Origin: Paracoccus saliphilus
GTDB lineage: Bacteria; Pseudomonadota; Alphaproteobacteria; Rhodobacterales; Rhodobacteraceae
Direction of reading: 5' to 3'
Assembly: GCA_003255745.1 (NCBI GenBank)
Contig: QKYL01000146.1
Location: forward strand, 1 to 64,000
DNA length: 64,000 nucleotides
A program made the position numbers and the translations under genes. A model generated the notes under the pieces. The model saw only the letters and a list, made by a program, of their open reading frames with translations. It was not told where the DNA came from and made no database searches. The number at the start of each line of letters is the position of its first letter. The first letter of the stretch is position 1. Of the stretch, positions 46,515-54,470 are shown one piece after another.

Positions 46515-47279
46515 TCAGTTCCCTGCGATGGTCAGTTCGATCCCGGCCCGCTCGATCACGGCGCGATCTTCGGGCGCGGGGGGCGCGTCGGTGATGATGG
46601 CATCGAAATCCGACAGGTCGGCCAGCGCGTGCAGCGCGCTGCGGCCAAAGCGCTGGTGGTTGACCAGCAGCACGCTGCGGCCGGCCGCGCGCATCATCGC
46701 CTGTTTGACCCGCACGGCGCCCTCATCCATGTGAAACGCCTGTAACCCCGCCACCGCAGGTGTGGAGATGAAGGCCAGGTCGGCGCGCAACCGGGACAGG
46801 GCGCTTTCGGTGACGATCCCGAAAAAGCCGTTGAACTTGGCGCTGTAGATCCCGCCAAGCGCGATCAGCGTGACCCGCGGCGCATCCTTCAGCCGCTCGA
46901 TGACGGCGGCGTTGTTGGTGATCACCGTCAGCGGGGCGCAGCCTGCCATCCGGGCGCCCAAAAGCGCGGCCATCGAGCCGTCGTTGACCATGACCGTCAT
47001 GCCCGGTGCGATCATGCCCAAGGCGGCGCGGGCCATCCGATCCTTGGCGTCGCCGTCTTGCAAGGCGCGAACGCGGAAGTCGCTTTCGAAGCGGGTTCCA
47101 GGCTCGATCGTGGCGCCACCGCGCACCTTTCGCAGCAGGCCCGCCTGTTCCAGGTCGTCCAGATCCCGGTGGACGGTCATCTTGCTGACCGCGAATCGGT
47201 CCGCAAGATCATCCAGATCAACAGAGCGACTCTCGACCAGCAGATCCATGATCGCCTGTCTGCGGTCGTCCCGTTTCAC
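46515..47279 (-). CDS. eryR: DeoR-family regulator, EryR-like
   Basis: Regulator of 254 residues. The N-terminal DeoR helix-turn-helix covers about residues 5-60 (VDLDDLADRFAVSKMTVHRDL). The C-terminal DeoRC sensor carries MTVMVNDGSMAALLGARM, VITNNAAVIERL, and MMRAAGRSVLLVNHQRFGRSAL. In Sinorhizobium an eryR-tpiB-rpiB operon encodes a DeoR regulator before the two isomerases; the order here is identical, which is why I use the symbol. It looks intact although the two genes after it are broken. The ATG at 47279 starts MKRDDRRQAIM. Its likely targets are this operon and any remaining polyol genes. Confidence 0.83.
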   Translation of the reverse strand: MKRDDRRQAIMDLLVESRSVDLDDLADRFAVSKMTVHRDLDDLEQAGLLRKVRGGATIEPGTRFESDFRVRALQDGDAKDRMARAALGMIAPGMTVMVNDGSMAALLGARMAGCAPLTVITNNAAVIERLKDAPRVTLIALGGIYSAKFNGFFGIVTESALSRLRADLAFISTPAVAGLQAFHMDEGAVRVKQAMMRAAGRSVLLVNHQRFGRSALHALADLSDFDAIITDAPPAPEDRAVIERAGIELTIAGN

Positions 47280-47907
47280 TGTCGTCTCCGCCTGTTCCGC
47301 CGGCGTTCTAACACGCCAGCCGGCGGGAACAACACGAATTTTGTTACTTTGTGATCTTGTGATGTGATTGCGCTAGCAGCGTTCTTGCACTGCTCTTTGG
47401 CTGCTCAACCTGCCAGCGCGGGCCGCGACCTTGTCGGAAATCAGCCAGGCAAGCAGGTTGCCGGTCAGGACCGTCAGGATTGCCTTGCCCAAGGCCAAAC
47501 GCGCCATGATGATTCGCTGCCCTTTGGGAAGGTGCAAAGCGACCGACACAATCTGCGCGCACGGCCTGGTGTGCGGCACCCGGCCCTTGGTCCCAAAGAG
47601 ATGCCCCAACATCTCGGCCACGCCGCCTGCCGCGTTGATCTCGCGCCGTTCGATTATCTGCAACACGACCAGCTTCACACAGGCGTTGGCGGCCCCATGC
47701 CGAAGGGCTCAGCATGGCGCTGTTGGACAGATCGCATATGCCGCACATGCCGGACCGGGCCAGCAACACGACGCGGCCGCCTTCGGAATTGGCAAGGAAC
47801 GGCGCCAACAGCACATGCCTGCGCGCCGGTTTGTCGGTCAGCCAGGCAGCGCAGTCATGGTGTGCCCGTGACCCAAGCCAATCACCGGATGCTCGCCCGC
47901 CGGGACA
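47280..47907. other. 628-base gap with no convincing gene, possibly decayed
   Basis: The first 90 bases hold the promoter side of eryR, including an AT-rich run near 47330-47365. Beyond that only short frames without ribosome sites appear. Minus-strand pieces (for example KLVVLQIIERREINAAGG around 47640-47678, and LLAPFLANSEGGRVVLLAR around 47755-47814) look protein-like but are in different frames and I cannot place them in a family. This could be a decayed gene. Confidence 0.4.
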
Positions 47908-49056
47908 TCAGGAGGCTGCCCGCATGATCGCCCGCAGGTCGTCCGAGGCAAGCGGCGCGGGATTAGCCTTCATCGAGGATGAACTGGCCGCCGCATCGGC
48001 CGCCGCACCCTGCGCCGCTGCGTTGATGCCCTGATCCGTCAAGCCCGGCAGCCCCGCCGCACGCGACCAGTCGGCCAGCAGCCGCGCCGCCGCCGGAACC
48101 GAGGCGCCGGGCTGTCCAAATGCCTTGCCGATCCAGACGCCGACCTGATCCAGCCGCGCCGCCAGCGCCGCATCCGCCACCGCCCCCCGGTTCGCAGCCA
48201 GGACATGCGGCAGCAACGCGCCGCATATCGCGCCATGAGCGGCCCCCGTCAGCCCGCCCAAGGGGCCCGCAAGGCCATGCACCGCCCCCAGCCCGGCATT
48301 CGCCAAAGCCAAGCCCCCGCAGAGGCTGACCCAGGCCATCTCGTCACGCGCCTGCGAATCCTCGGCTTCCATCAGGCGGCGGATCGCAGCCAGGCCGCGC
48401 GGGATCGCGTCGCGGCACAGCGCGTCGGTCAGCGCATTGGCCCGGGTGCAGACGTAAGGTTCGATCACCTGCGTGATCGCATCCAGCCCCGAGGCCAGCG
48501 TCACCCCGCGCGGACAGCCATCGGTCAGCGCGGGGTCCACGATCGCCAGACGCGGCAGCATGCGCGGGTCGCGCAGGCTGACTTTGCGTGCATGTTCGGG
48601 CACGCCGATCACTGCATTTCGGGTGACCTCGGCACCGGTTCCGGCCGTGGTCGGCATTGCGACGAAGGGCAAAGGCGGCTGATCCAGGGGCAGGCCCCGC
48701 CCCACCACCTCAAGGTGATCCAGCATCGGGCGGCGCGCCGGAACCAGTGCCGCGATGGCCTTGCCCGCATCGATCACCGCACCGCCGCCCATGGCAACCA
48801 CCACCTGCACGTCGCGGGCGGCCTGCACCCCCGCCTCAATCAGCGCCATGTCAGGTTCGCGCGCGACGGCCAGACCCTGCACCATGCAGCCGGACGCGCA
48901 CAGCCCCCGCGCCAGCTCCGAACTGCGCCGGGGGTCGCGGCCGTGAACCAGCAGCACGCGGCGCCCCAGCTCCGCGACACGACCCGGCGCAGCCTGCGCC
49001 TGTCCCCGTCCGAACAGGATTTCCGTCGATGTGGCAAAGGCGAAAGGATTGAACAT
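47908..49056 (-). CDS. Iron-containing alcohol dehydrogenase family protein
   Basis: Type III (Fe-ADH) dehydrogenase of 382 residues. The NAD-binding half has VVVAMGGGAVIDAGKAIAAL and PTTAGTGAEVTRNAVIG. The metal-binding half has the conserved Asp in ASGLDAITQVIEPYV and His residues in LGAVHGLAGPLGG and GAAHGAICGALLPHVL. The C-terminus is rich in Ala/Ser. The closest characterised groups are maleylacetate reductases and 1,3-propanediol or lactaldehyde dehydrogenases, so the substrate is open. No operon partner is present, as gene-poor stretches lie on both sides. It might be a leftover of the same polyol locus as eryR, which is inference from position only. Confidence 0.88.
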   Translation of the reverse strand: MFNPFAFATSTEILFGRGQAQAAPGRVAELGRRVLLVHGRDPRRSSELARGLCASGCMVQGLAVAREPDMALIEAGVQAARDVQVVVAMGGGAVIDAGKAIAALVPARRPMLDHLEVVGRGLPLDQPPLPFVAMPTTAGTGAEVTRNAVIGVPEHARKVSLRDPRMLPRLAIVDPALTDGCPRGVTLASGLDAITQVIEPYVCTRANALTDALCRDAIPRGLAAIRRLMEAEDSQARDEMAWVSLCGGLALANAGLGAVHGLAGPLGGLTGAAHGAICGALLPHVLAANRGAVADAALAARLDQVGVWIGKAFGQPGASVPAAARLLADWSRAAGLPGLTDQGINAAAQGAAADAAASSSSMKANPAPLASDDLRAIMRAAS

Positions 49057-49756
49057 GGCAGCTTCCGGCTGGTTGGCAGTCCCTCAGATATCCCGGCTAT
49101 CTGCGCCGGTGTCGATATGCGGCGATAAAGCCCATGCTTTCCGGTTTTGGCCGATAATCCTGCCGGTCATGGGAATCACGCTTTCGAAGCCCAGCTTCAG
49201 GCAGATCTTGATGCTGATCACAGCACCTTCGGACAGGGCAGCCAGCAGCGGCGCGGGCTGGACGCGGCCTCTGGCGCAGGATTGGGCGGCAAATGGGTGG
49301 AGGCCGCCCTTTTATGAGCGATCGGCTGATGTGGATGATCACGCTGACGCGCGGCGAGGTTCCAACCCGCATTTAGAAGGCGAAGTCGTCTGAATCGGGG
49401 TTGGTAACGTCACCCTCCAATGGGCGCGAACATCGCGCGGACCATGGGGCTGCTGAAGCAAGATGGCGCAACGGCGGCGCCCATCCTGAAGGCCGAGGGG
49501 CTGGATTGCAGATGCTGCGCGACGCCGATGGCAGCCATGCAGGGCTGGACTGGCTGATCCGGCACAAACAGATCGTGCATTCGCCCGACCCCGTGATGCG
49601 CTGCACAGCGCTTGCGATCGCCGCGAACTGTCGGCGCGTGATCTGCCAGCAATCGCGACGCTTTGTGCAAGGGCGACTGGGGTCTGCGCAACGCCCGTTG
49701 ACCAAGGTAAAGCAGACACAGGCGATGCCGGTGCTCCGGCACCGCCTGCGGATGGA
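49057..49756. other. 700-base gap with short decayed-looking frames
   Basis: No frame here has a ribosome site, normal length and a recognisable family. Plus-strand pieces such as GANIARTMGLLKQDGATAAP (from about 49424), followed in a shifted frame by LQMLRDADGSHAGLDWLI, read like a protein interrupted by a frameshift near 49505, but I cannot identify it. I see no inverted repeats or transposase motif that would mark an insertion sequence. Confidence 0.4.
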
Positions 49757-50227
49757 TCAGGCAGCCTCGGCCTGATCCAGCGTTGCCAACTGCATCTCGA
49801 CCGCCAGCATCTGCGCGACGGCATTGGCAGCCTCGGCGCCCTTTTTCACGAAATGCTCGCGGTAGAAGTTGGTCAGCAATTCGGTTTCCTGATAGTTGTG
49901 CGGGGTCAAGGAAACCGAAAATACCGGCACGTCGGTCTCCATCCCGGCCTGCATCAGGCCGGACACGACAGCCTGCGCCACGAAATCATGGCGATAGACA
50001 CCGCCATCCACCACCAGTGCGGCGGCAACCACGGCATCATACTTGCCGGTCTGTGCCAGCTTCTTGGCCAAGAGCGGCATCTCGAACGCGCCGGGCACGT
50101 CCCAGGCATCGACGGTGGCGCCGGGCATCAGGCGCGACGCCTCGGCCAGGAAACCGTCATGCGCGCGGTCCACGACATCGGCGTGCCAGCGGGCCTTGAT
50201 GAAAGCGATACGAGGAGTTTTTGTCAT
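49757..50227 (-). CDS. ribH: 6,7-dimethyl-8-ribityllumazine synthase (RibH2 type)
   Basis: Riboflavin-pathway enzyme of 156 residues that condenses the pyrimidine intermediate with dihydroxybutanone phosphate. Substrate-binding motifs: ARWHADVVD near the N-terminus, DAWDVPGAFEMPLLAKKL, and VVDGGVYRHDFVAQAVVSG, with a later VSLTPHNYQETELLTNFY. The Trp in RWHADV and the HNY segment are the pattern of type II lumazine synthases (Brucella RibH2-like) rather than pentamer-forming RibH1 with its usual VTEHE. It stands alone behind an FMN riboswitch, so it is controlled by flavin level. The start is at 50227, where the upstream AAGG is weak and rather distant. Confidence 0.93.
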   Translation of the reverse strand: MTKTPRIAFIKARWHADVVDRAHDGFLAEASRLMPGATVDAWDVPGAFEMPLLAKKLAQTGKYDAVVAAALVVDGGVYRHDFVAQAVVSGLMQAGMETDVPVFSVSLTPHNYQETELLTNFYREHFVKKGAEAANAVAQMLAVEMQLATLDQAEAA

Positions 50228-50302
50228 CTTGCAGGAACCTTACGTTGCTTCGCGTTAGGTCCCAAGGCATGCACCTCATCCGGCCCATTGCGGGACCGTA
50301 TG

Positions 50303-50430
50303 CGGTTCTCTTCCATCCGGACTATACCGTCGGCCCCGGAATTTCACCGGATCTGCTGACCCTTTCCACGGGGGAAAGGCGCTCGCGGGCTGTCACCGCC
50401 GGTGGGGAATTTCACCCCGCCCTGAGAACA
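50303..50430 (-). promoter_or_regulatory. FMN riboswitch (RFN element) upstream of ribH
   Basis: Read on the minus strand, the conserved RFN blocks occur in order: CAGGGCGGGGTGAAATTCC, ACCGGCGGT, AGCCCGCGAG, GGTCAGCAGATCCGGTG, AATTCCGGGGCCGACGGT and ATAGTCCGGATGGAAGAG. They span about 128 bases and lie 76 bases before the ribH start. FMN binding should lower ribH expression. The segment from the aptamer to the start contains GGTCCC and GGGACC arms that could form the expression platform, but I cannot tell whether control is at transcription or translation. Confidence 0.95.
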
Positions 50431-50500
50431 TCCCGAAGATAGCCGTTCCAACGCCCCGTGCAAGGACCGATACGGCAAATTCCGGTATGATTGCGACACG

Positions 50501-51631
50501 TCACAGCGGCTCGATGTCGCCGCGGGCCCGCTCGGCGTGGAATTTCGCAACAAAGGCGTCCAGGCGCTGTCCGGCGATCGCCTGCCGCAGGCCCTCCATC
50601 AGCCGCTGGTAGTAATGCAGGTTGTGCCAGGTCAGCAGCATGCCGCTGATCATTTCGCCGGCGCGGAAGACATGGTGCAGATAGGCGCGCGAATAGCCGG
50701 TGCAGGCCGGGCAGCTGCAACCTTCCTCCAGCGGGCGAGGATCGTCCTGGTGGCGGGCGTTCTTGATGTTGACTTGGCCACGCGCGGTCCAGGCCTGACC
50801 CGTCCGCCCCGAGCGCGAGGGCAGCACGCAATCCATCATGTCGATGCCCCGCTGCACCGCGCCGACAATGTCGTCCGGCTTGCCCACCCCCATCAGATAG
50901 CGCGGCTTGTCCGCAGGCAAAAAGCCCGGCGCATAGTCCAGGACGCCGAACATCGCCTCTTGCCCCTCGCCAACCGCCAGGCCGCCCACTGCATAGCCGT
51001 CAAAGCCGATGCCCCTCAGCGCCTCTGCCGATTCCTCGCGCAGGTCGCGTGTGACGCCGCCCTGCATGATCCCGAACAGGGCATGACCAGGCCGTTCGCC
51101 GAAGGCGTCCCGCGACCGCTGCGCCCATCGCATCGACAGGCGCATCGACTCCGCCACCGCCTGATCCGTCGCCGGCAGGGCGGGGCATTCGTCGAAGGCC
51201 ATCACGATGTCGCTGCCCAAAAGGCGTTGGATCTCCATGCTGCGTTCGGGGGTCAGATGGTGCTTGGAGCCGTCGACATGGCTGGAAAACGTCACCCCCT
51301 CCTCGGTCAGCTTGCGCAGGCCGGCCAGGCTCATCACCTGAAAGCCGCCCGAGTCTGTCAGGATCGGCCGATCCCAGTTCATGAACCGGTGCAGCCCGCC
51401 CATCCGCGCCACACGTTCCGCGCCGGGACGCAGCATCAGGTGATAGGTGTTGCCCAGCAGGATGTCGGCCCCCGTCGCGGCCACGCTTTCGGGCAGCATC
51501 GCCTTGACCGTCGCGGCGGTGCCCACCGGCATGAAGGCCGGCGTGCGGATCTGCCCGCGGGGGGTGTCGATGACGCCCGTGCGCGCCGCGCCGTCGGTCG
51601 CCTGAAGGGTATAGGAAAAACGCGTCGTCAT
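50501..51631 (-). CDS. tgt: tRNA-guanine transglycosylase (queuine tRNA-ribosyltransferase)
   Basis: Enzyme of 376 residues, standard for the bacterial family, that swaps guanine-34 for preQ1 in GUN-anticodon tRNAs. The catalytic Asp pair is in [12 protein letters not shown] and [22 protein letters not shown] contains the base-recognising Asp region. The zinc site is [16 protein letters not shown]. The start ATG at 51631 gives [14 protein letters not shown], as in homologues; the frame is open upstream but not coding. It is divergent from sufT, with 121 bases between them, and lies upstream of the ribH riboswitch in the same direction. Confidence 0.96.
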   Translation of the reverse strand: MTTRFSYTLQATDGAARTGVIDTPRGQIRTPAFMPVGTAATVKAMLPESVAATGADILLGNTYHLMLRPGAERVARMGGLHRFMNWDRPILTDSGGFQVMSLAGLRKLTEEGVTFSSHVDGSKHHLTPERSMEIQRLLGSDIVMAFDECPALPATDQAVAESMRLSMRWAQRSRDAFGERPGHALFGIMQGGVTRDLREESAEALRGIGFDGYAVGGLAVGEGQEAMFGVLDYAPGFLPADKPRYLMGVGKPDDIVGAVQRGIDMMDCVLPSRSGRTGQAWTARGQVNIKNARHQDDPRPLEEGCSCPACTGYSRAYLHHVFRAGEMISGMLLTWHNLHYYQRLMEGLRQAIAGQRLDAFVAKFHAERARGDIEPL

Positions 51632-51752
51632 CACCGGGCCTGTCGCTGGAACCGGAACGGTGTAGCGGCCCGGACATCCGGGCGCAATGCACGCCACTGG
51701 ACCGCGGGCGGTGCCTGCCCTATATAATTGGTCGGAATTAAAGGATGACGCG

Positions 51753-52109
51753 ATGACCGAACCCCTGATGGAAGGCGCCCCCCTGATCGCGCCCTCGTCC
51801 ACCGACCATCCGCTCTACGAGGCGGTCGTTGAAGCCTGCAAGACAGTCTATGACCCGGAAATCCCGGTGAACATCTATGACCTGGGGCTGATCTACACGA
51901 TCGACATCAACGACCAGAACGAGGTCCGGGTGATCATGACCCTGACCGCGCCCGGTTGCCCCGTCGCGGGCGAAATGCCGGGCTGGGTCGCCGATGCGGT
52001 CGAGCCGCTGCCCGGCGTCAAGCAGGTCGACGTGGAAATGACCTTCCAGCCGCAATGGGGCATGGACATGATGTCGGACGAGGCCAGGCTGGAGCTGGGC
52101 TTCATGTAA
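51753..52109 (+). CDS. sufT: SufT / MIP18 family Fe-S maturation protein (DUF59)
   Basis: Protein of 118 residues, essentially a single MIP18-like (DUF59) domain: [27 protein letters not shown], then [20 protein letters not shown] with the conserved Cys and [15 protein letters not shown]. This family assists maturation of iron-sulfur proteins. AAAGGATGA precedes the ATG, and an AT-rich TATAAT lies at 51723-51728, a fair -10 candidate. The A-type carrier gene follows after 78 bases. Both sit outside a full suf operon, but they probably form an Fe-S pair. Confidence 0.9.
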   Translation: MTEPLMEGAPLIAPSSTDHPLYEAVVEACKTVYDPEIPVNIYDLGLIYTIDINDQNEVRVIMTLTAPGCPVAGEMPGWVADAVEPLPGVKQVDVEMTFQPQWGMDMMSDEARLELGFM

Positions 52110-52187
52110 GGCCCTTTCCCGTGCCGCGGGCTTGAAGGACCGGGGGGCCGGTGACTATCTTTATGCCGAACCAGAAGGATATCGTCG

Positions 52188-52559
52188 ATGTTCGCCATTC
52201 CCGGCACCGCCCCCGTCACCATCACCCCTGCCGCCGCCTCGCAGATTTCCCGGCTGATGTCGGGCAAGAACGCCCACGGCCTGCGCATCGGGTTGAAAAA
52301 GGGTGGCTGCGCCGGCATGGAATACACGATGGAACTGGCCGATGCCGCCGCCCCGAACGAGGCTGTGGTCGAACTGGACGGCGCACGGGTGCTGATCGCA
52401 CCCATGGCGCAGATGTTTCTGTTCGGCACCGAGATCGACTATGAAACCGGCCTGCTGGAATCCGGCTTCAGGTTCCGCAACCCCAACGTCACCGACGCCT
52501 GCGGCTGCGGTGAATCCGTGCGGTTCGAGCCGCTGGAAGGCAGCCGCGCGCAAGACTGA
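52188..52559 (+). CDS. HesB/IscA family iron-sulfur carrier (SufA-like)
   Basis: A-type Fe-S scaffold or carrier protein of 123 residues. Three conserved cysteines are visible: one in [12 protein letters not shown] and two in [11 protein letters not shown]. The fold's core strands include [13 protein letters not shown] and [13 protein letters not shown]. These proteins accept and pass on 2Fe-2S or 4Fe-4S clusters. The ATG has AAGGATATCG upstream. It lies downstream of sufT in the same direction, so the two likely act together. The exact type (SufA, IscA or ErpA) cannot be settled from this sequence alone. Confidence 0.9.
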   Translation: MFAIPGTAPVTITPAAASQISRLMSGKNAHGLRIGLKKGGCAGMEYTMELADAAAPNEAVVELDGARVLIAPMAQMFLFGTEIDYETGLLESGFRFRNPNVTDACGCGESVRFEPLEGSRAQD

Positions 52560-52627
52560 CCAGCCGCCAACGCTATTGCGGTTTCCGGAACTGGCGGGTT
52601 AAGTCCCGGCAGCACAAGGAGGACCCG

Positions 52628-53374
52628 ATGGCACCGCGCAAACTGGCTGCAGGCAACTGGAAGATGAATGGCGACCTGGCGTCGCTGGATCGGGTCGATG
52701 CTTTGGTGACGGCCGCTGCGGGCGCCGGCTGCGACGTCCTCATCTGCCCCCCGGCCCTGCTGGTGCATGCAATGGCCACCCGCGTGGGCACAGGCGAGCT
52801 GCTGGTCGGCGGGCAGGATTGCCATGCCAAGGCCTCGGGCGCGCATACCGGTGACATTGCGGCGGCACAGCTGCGCGATGTGGGGGCGACCCATGTGATC
52901 CTGGGCCATTCCGAACGCCGCGCCGACCATGCCGAAACCGATGCCATCGTCGCCGCCAAGGCCGAGGCCGCCCATGCGGCGGGCCTTGTGGCGATCATCT
53001 GCCTGGGCGAAACCGAGGCTGAACGCGACGCGGGCTCTACCCTGGAGGTGATCGCGGCGCAGCTGGCCGGATCGGTGCCCGAAGGGGCGACCGCCGCCAA
53101 CACCGTCATCGCCTATGAGCCGGTCTGGGCCATCGGCACCGGCCGCACGCCCACCAACGACCAAATTGCCGAAGTCCATGCCCTGTTGCGCGACCACTTG
53201 GCCGCGCGGCTGGACGACGGCGCCGATGTCGCGCTGCTGTACGGCGGCAGCGTCAAGCCCGGCAACGCAGCCGAGATATTCGCTATTCCCCATGTAAACG
53301 GTGCGCTGGTCGGCGGCGCCAGCCTGAAGGCCGGCGACTTTGCCCCGATCATCGCCGCGCTGGACGCCGCCTGA
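52628..53374 (+). CDS. tpiA: Triose-phosphate isomerase
   Basis: Glycolytic isomerase of 248 residues that interconverts DHAP and glyceraldehyde 3-phosphate. The catalytic Lys is in [10 protein letters not shown], His in [12 protein letters not shown], and Glu in [16 protein letters not shown]; the phosphate loop is [12 protein letters not shown] with [11 protein letters not shown]. All are intact, in contrast to the broken paralogue at 46031-46513. AAGGAGGA precedes the ATG. It stands alone between the Fe-S carrier gene and tRNA-Arg. The presence of this intact copy explains why loss of the paralogue is tolerable for central metabolism. Confidence 0.97.
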   Translation: MAPRKLAAGNWKMNGDLASLDRVDALVTAAAGAGCDVLICPPALLVHAMATRVGTGELLVGGQDCHAKASGAHTGDIAAAQLRDVGATHVILGHSERRADHAETDAIVAAKAEAAHAAGLVAIICLGETEAERDAGSTLEVIAAQLAGSVPEGATAANTVIAYEPVWAIGTGRTPTNDQIAEVHALLRDHLAARLDDGADVALLYGGSVKPGNAAEIFAIPHVNGALVGGASLKAGDFAPIIAALDAA

Positions 53375-53402
53375 CCGGAGGCGGCATTTTCACCATTGCA
53401 CC

Positions 53403-53427
53403 GCCTGATGCCCGCAGGTAATCAGGC
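53403..53427 (+). terminator. Possible weak terminator after tpiA
   Basis: GCCTGAT and ATCAGGC pair around an 11-base loop, 28 bases past the tpiA stop and 7 bases before tRNA-Arg. The stem is short and lacks a U-run, so this is tentative. Confidence 0.3.
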
Positions 53428-53434
53428 AGCACTG

Positions 53435-53511
<77 letters not shown>

Positions 53512-53615
53512 CAAATCCTCATAAGCGCAAGTCAACCACTGCTGTATGGTCGGCATGCTGAACTGTAACGCAATGCCTGCCGACATTGCGGCAGGCTGCG
53601 TGGTCTTGTGCAGGA

Positions 53616-54356
53616 TCAGAAGCCGAACGAAAACCGGCGGGTGACGCCCATGCGCAGCGACGGCTGGTAAGGCTCCAGCACGACGGGCGAATCTGCGGCG
53701 TCGCCGATCAGGCGGCCATAGCGCACCTCGCCCAGCAGGGCAGTGCTGTCGGACAGGGCATAGCGGGCCTCGAAGGTGATCGCGGCTTCGTTGGCGCCGC
53801 TGCCGGGGGCATAGACCGGCAGGCCGCTGGCGGCGCTCTCGGTTTCGGTCACGCCGAAATAGGTGTTGTTGAAGCTGTCGTTGCCATAGACGACCTGTGC
53901 GCCCGACCACAGGGTAACGCGGTCGCTGAGATCAGTGCGGTATTTCGCGCCCACCGCCCCGGTCACGCCCTCATGTCCGCCAAAACCCCGGCGGACCGTG
54001 CCATAGGCGGTCACGGGACCCGCGCCATAAGCCAGCCGCAGGCCAAGTTCATAGGCGCGGTCGATCTCCTCCAGCCCCTCCAGCGCGGCGCCGTCGTCGC
54101 CGTCGCGCGCGCCCTTGATGCCGAACGAGGGCGAGATCGAAAAACCCTGGGCCTGCGCTCCGCCCGGCGTTCCGAAGCCTGCGTTGCGCCAGATGATCCA
54201 GGGCGTCACGTCGCCCTCATCCGCGCCCGGATAATTCGGCCCCGCCACCGCACCCAGCCCCACATCCGCCGAAAAGGTGCGGCCGCCCGCAGCGCCGAAA
54301 TCCTGTGCGTGAAGCGGTGCGGCGAACAGGACGGCAAAGGCCAGGGCGAGTTTCAT
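53616..54356 (-). CDS. MipA/OmpV family outer-membrane protein
   Basis: Beta-barrel outer-membrane protein of 246 residues. The signal peptide is KLALAFAVLFAAPLHA. The first strand region is TFSADVGLGAVAGPNYPGADE, and the repeat of alternating hydrophobic residues runs to the C-terminal Phe (LRMGVTRRFSFGF), as required for Bam-mediated insertion. The family is thought to scaffold murein hydrolases (MipA) or act as an antigenic porin-like protein (OmpV); which applies is not known here. It follows the ABC-F gene in the same direction by 114 bases. Confidence 0.86.
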   Translation of the reverse strand: MKLALAFAVLFAAPLHAQDFGAAGGRTFSADVGLGAVAGPNYPGADEGDVTPWIIWRNAGFGTPGGAQAQGFSISPSFGIKGARDGDDGAALEGLEEIDRAYELGLRLAYGAGPVTAYGTVRRGFGGHEGVTGAVGAKYRTDLSDRVTLWSGAQVVYGNDSFNNTYFGVTETESAASGLPVYAPGSGANEAAITFEARYALSDSTALLGEVRYGRLIGDAADSPVVLEPYQPSLRMGVTRRFSFGF

Positions 54357-54470
54357 GGGGTCGATTCCAGCTGAGGGATTATCGGCCCATGTTGAACGTT
54401 CGGCCGCCCATGCACAACCGCAACCGGCACCGTCGGAACGACGCGCCGCATTTCGGCAACAGCCGCCGGC

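Noticed and set aside
46109..46745. Plus-strand frames opposite the tpiB remnant and eryR
   Set aside because: They lack ribosome sites and family motifs, and overlap a recognisable minus-strand gene and pseudogene.
49057..49400. Possible insertion-sequence remnant
   Set aside because: No terminal inverted repeats, target duplication or transposase motif could be seen.
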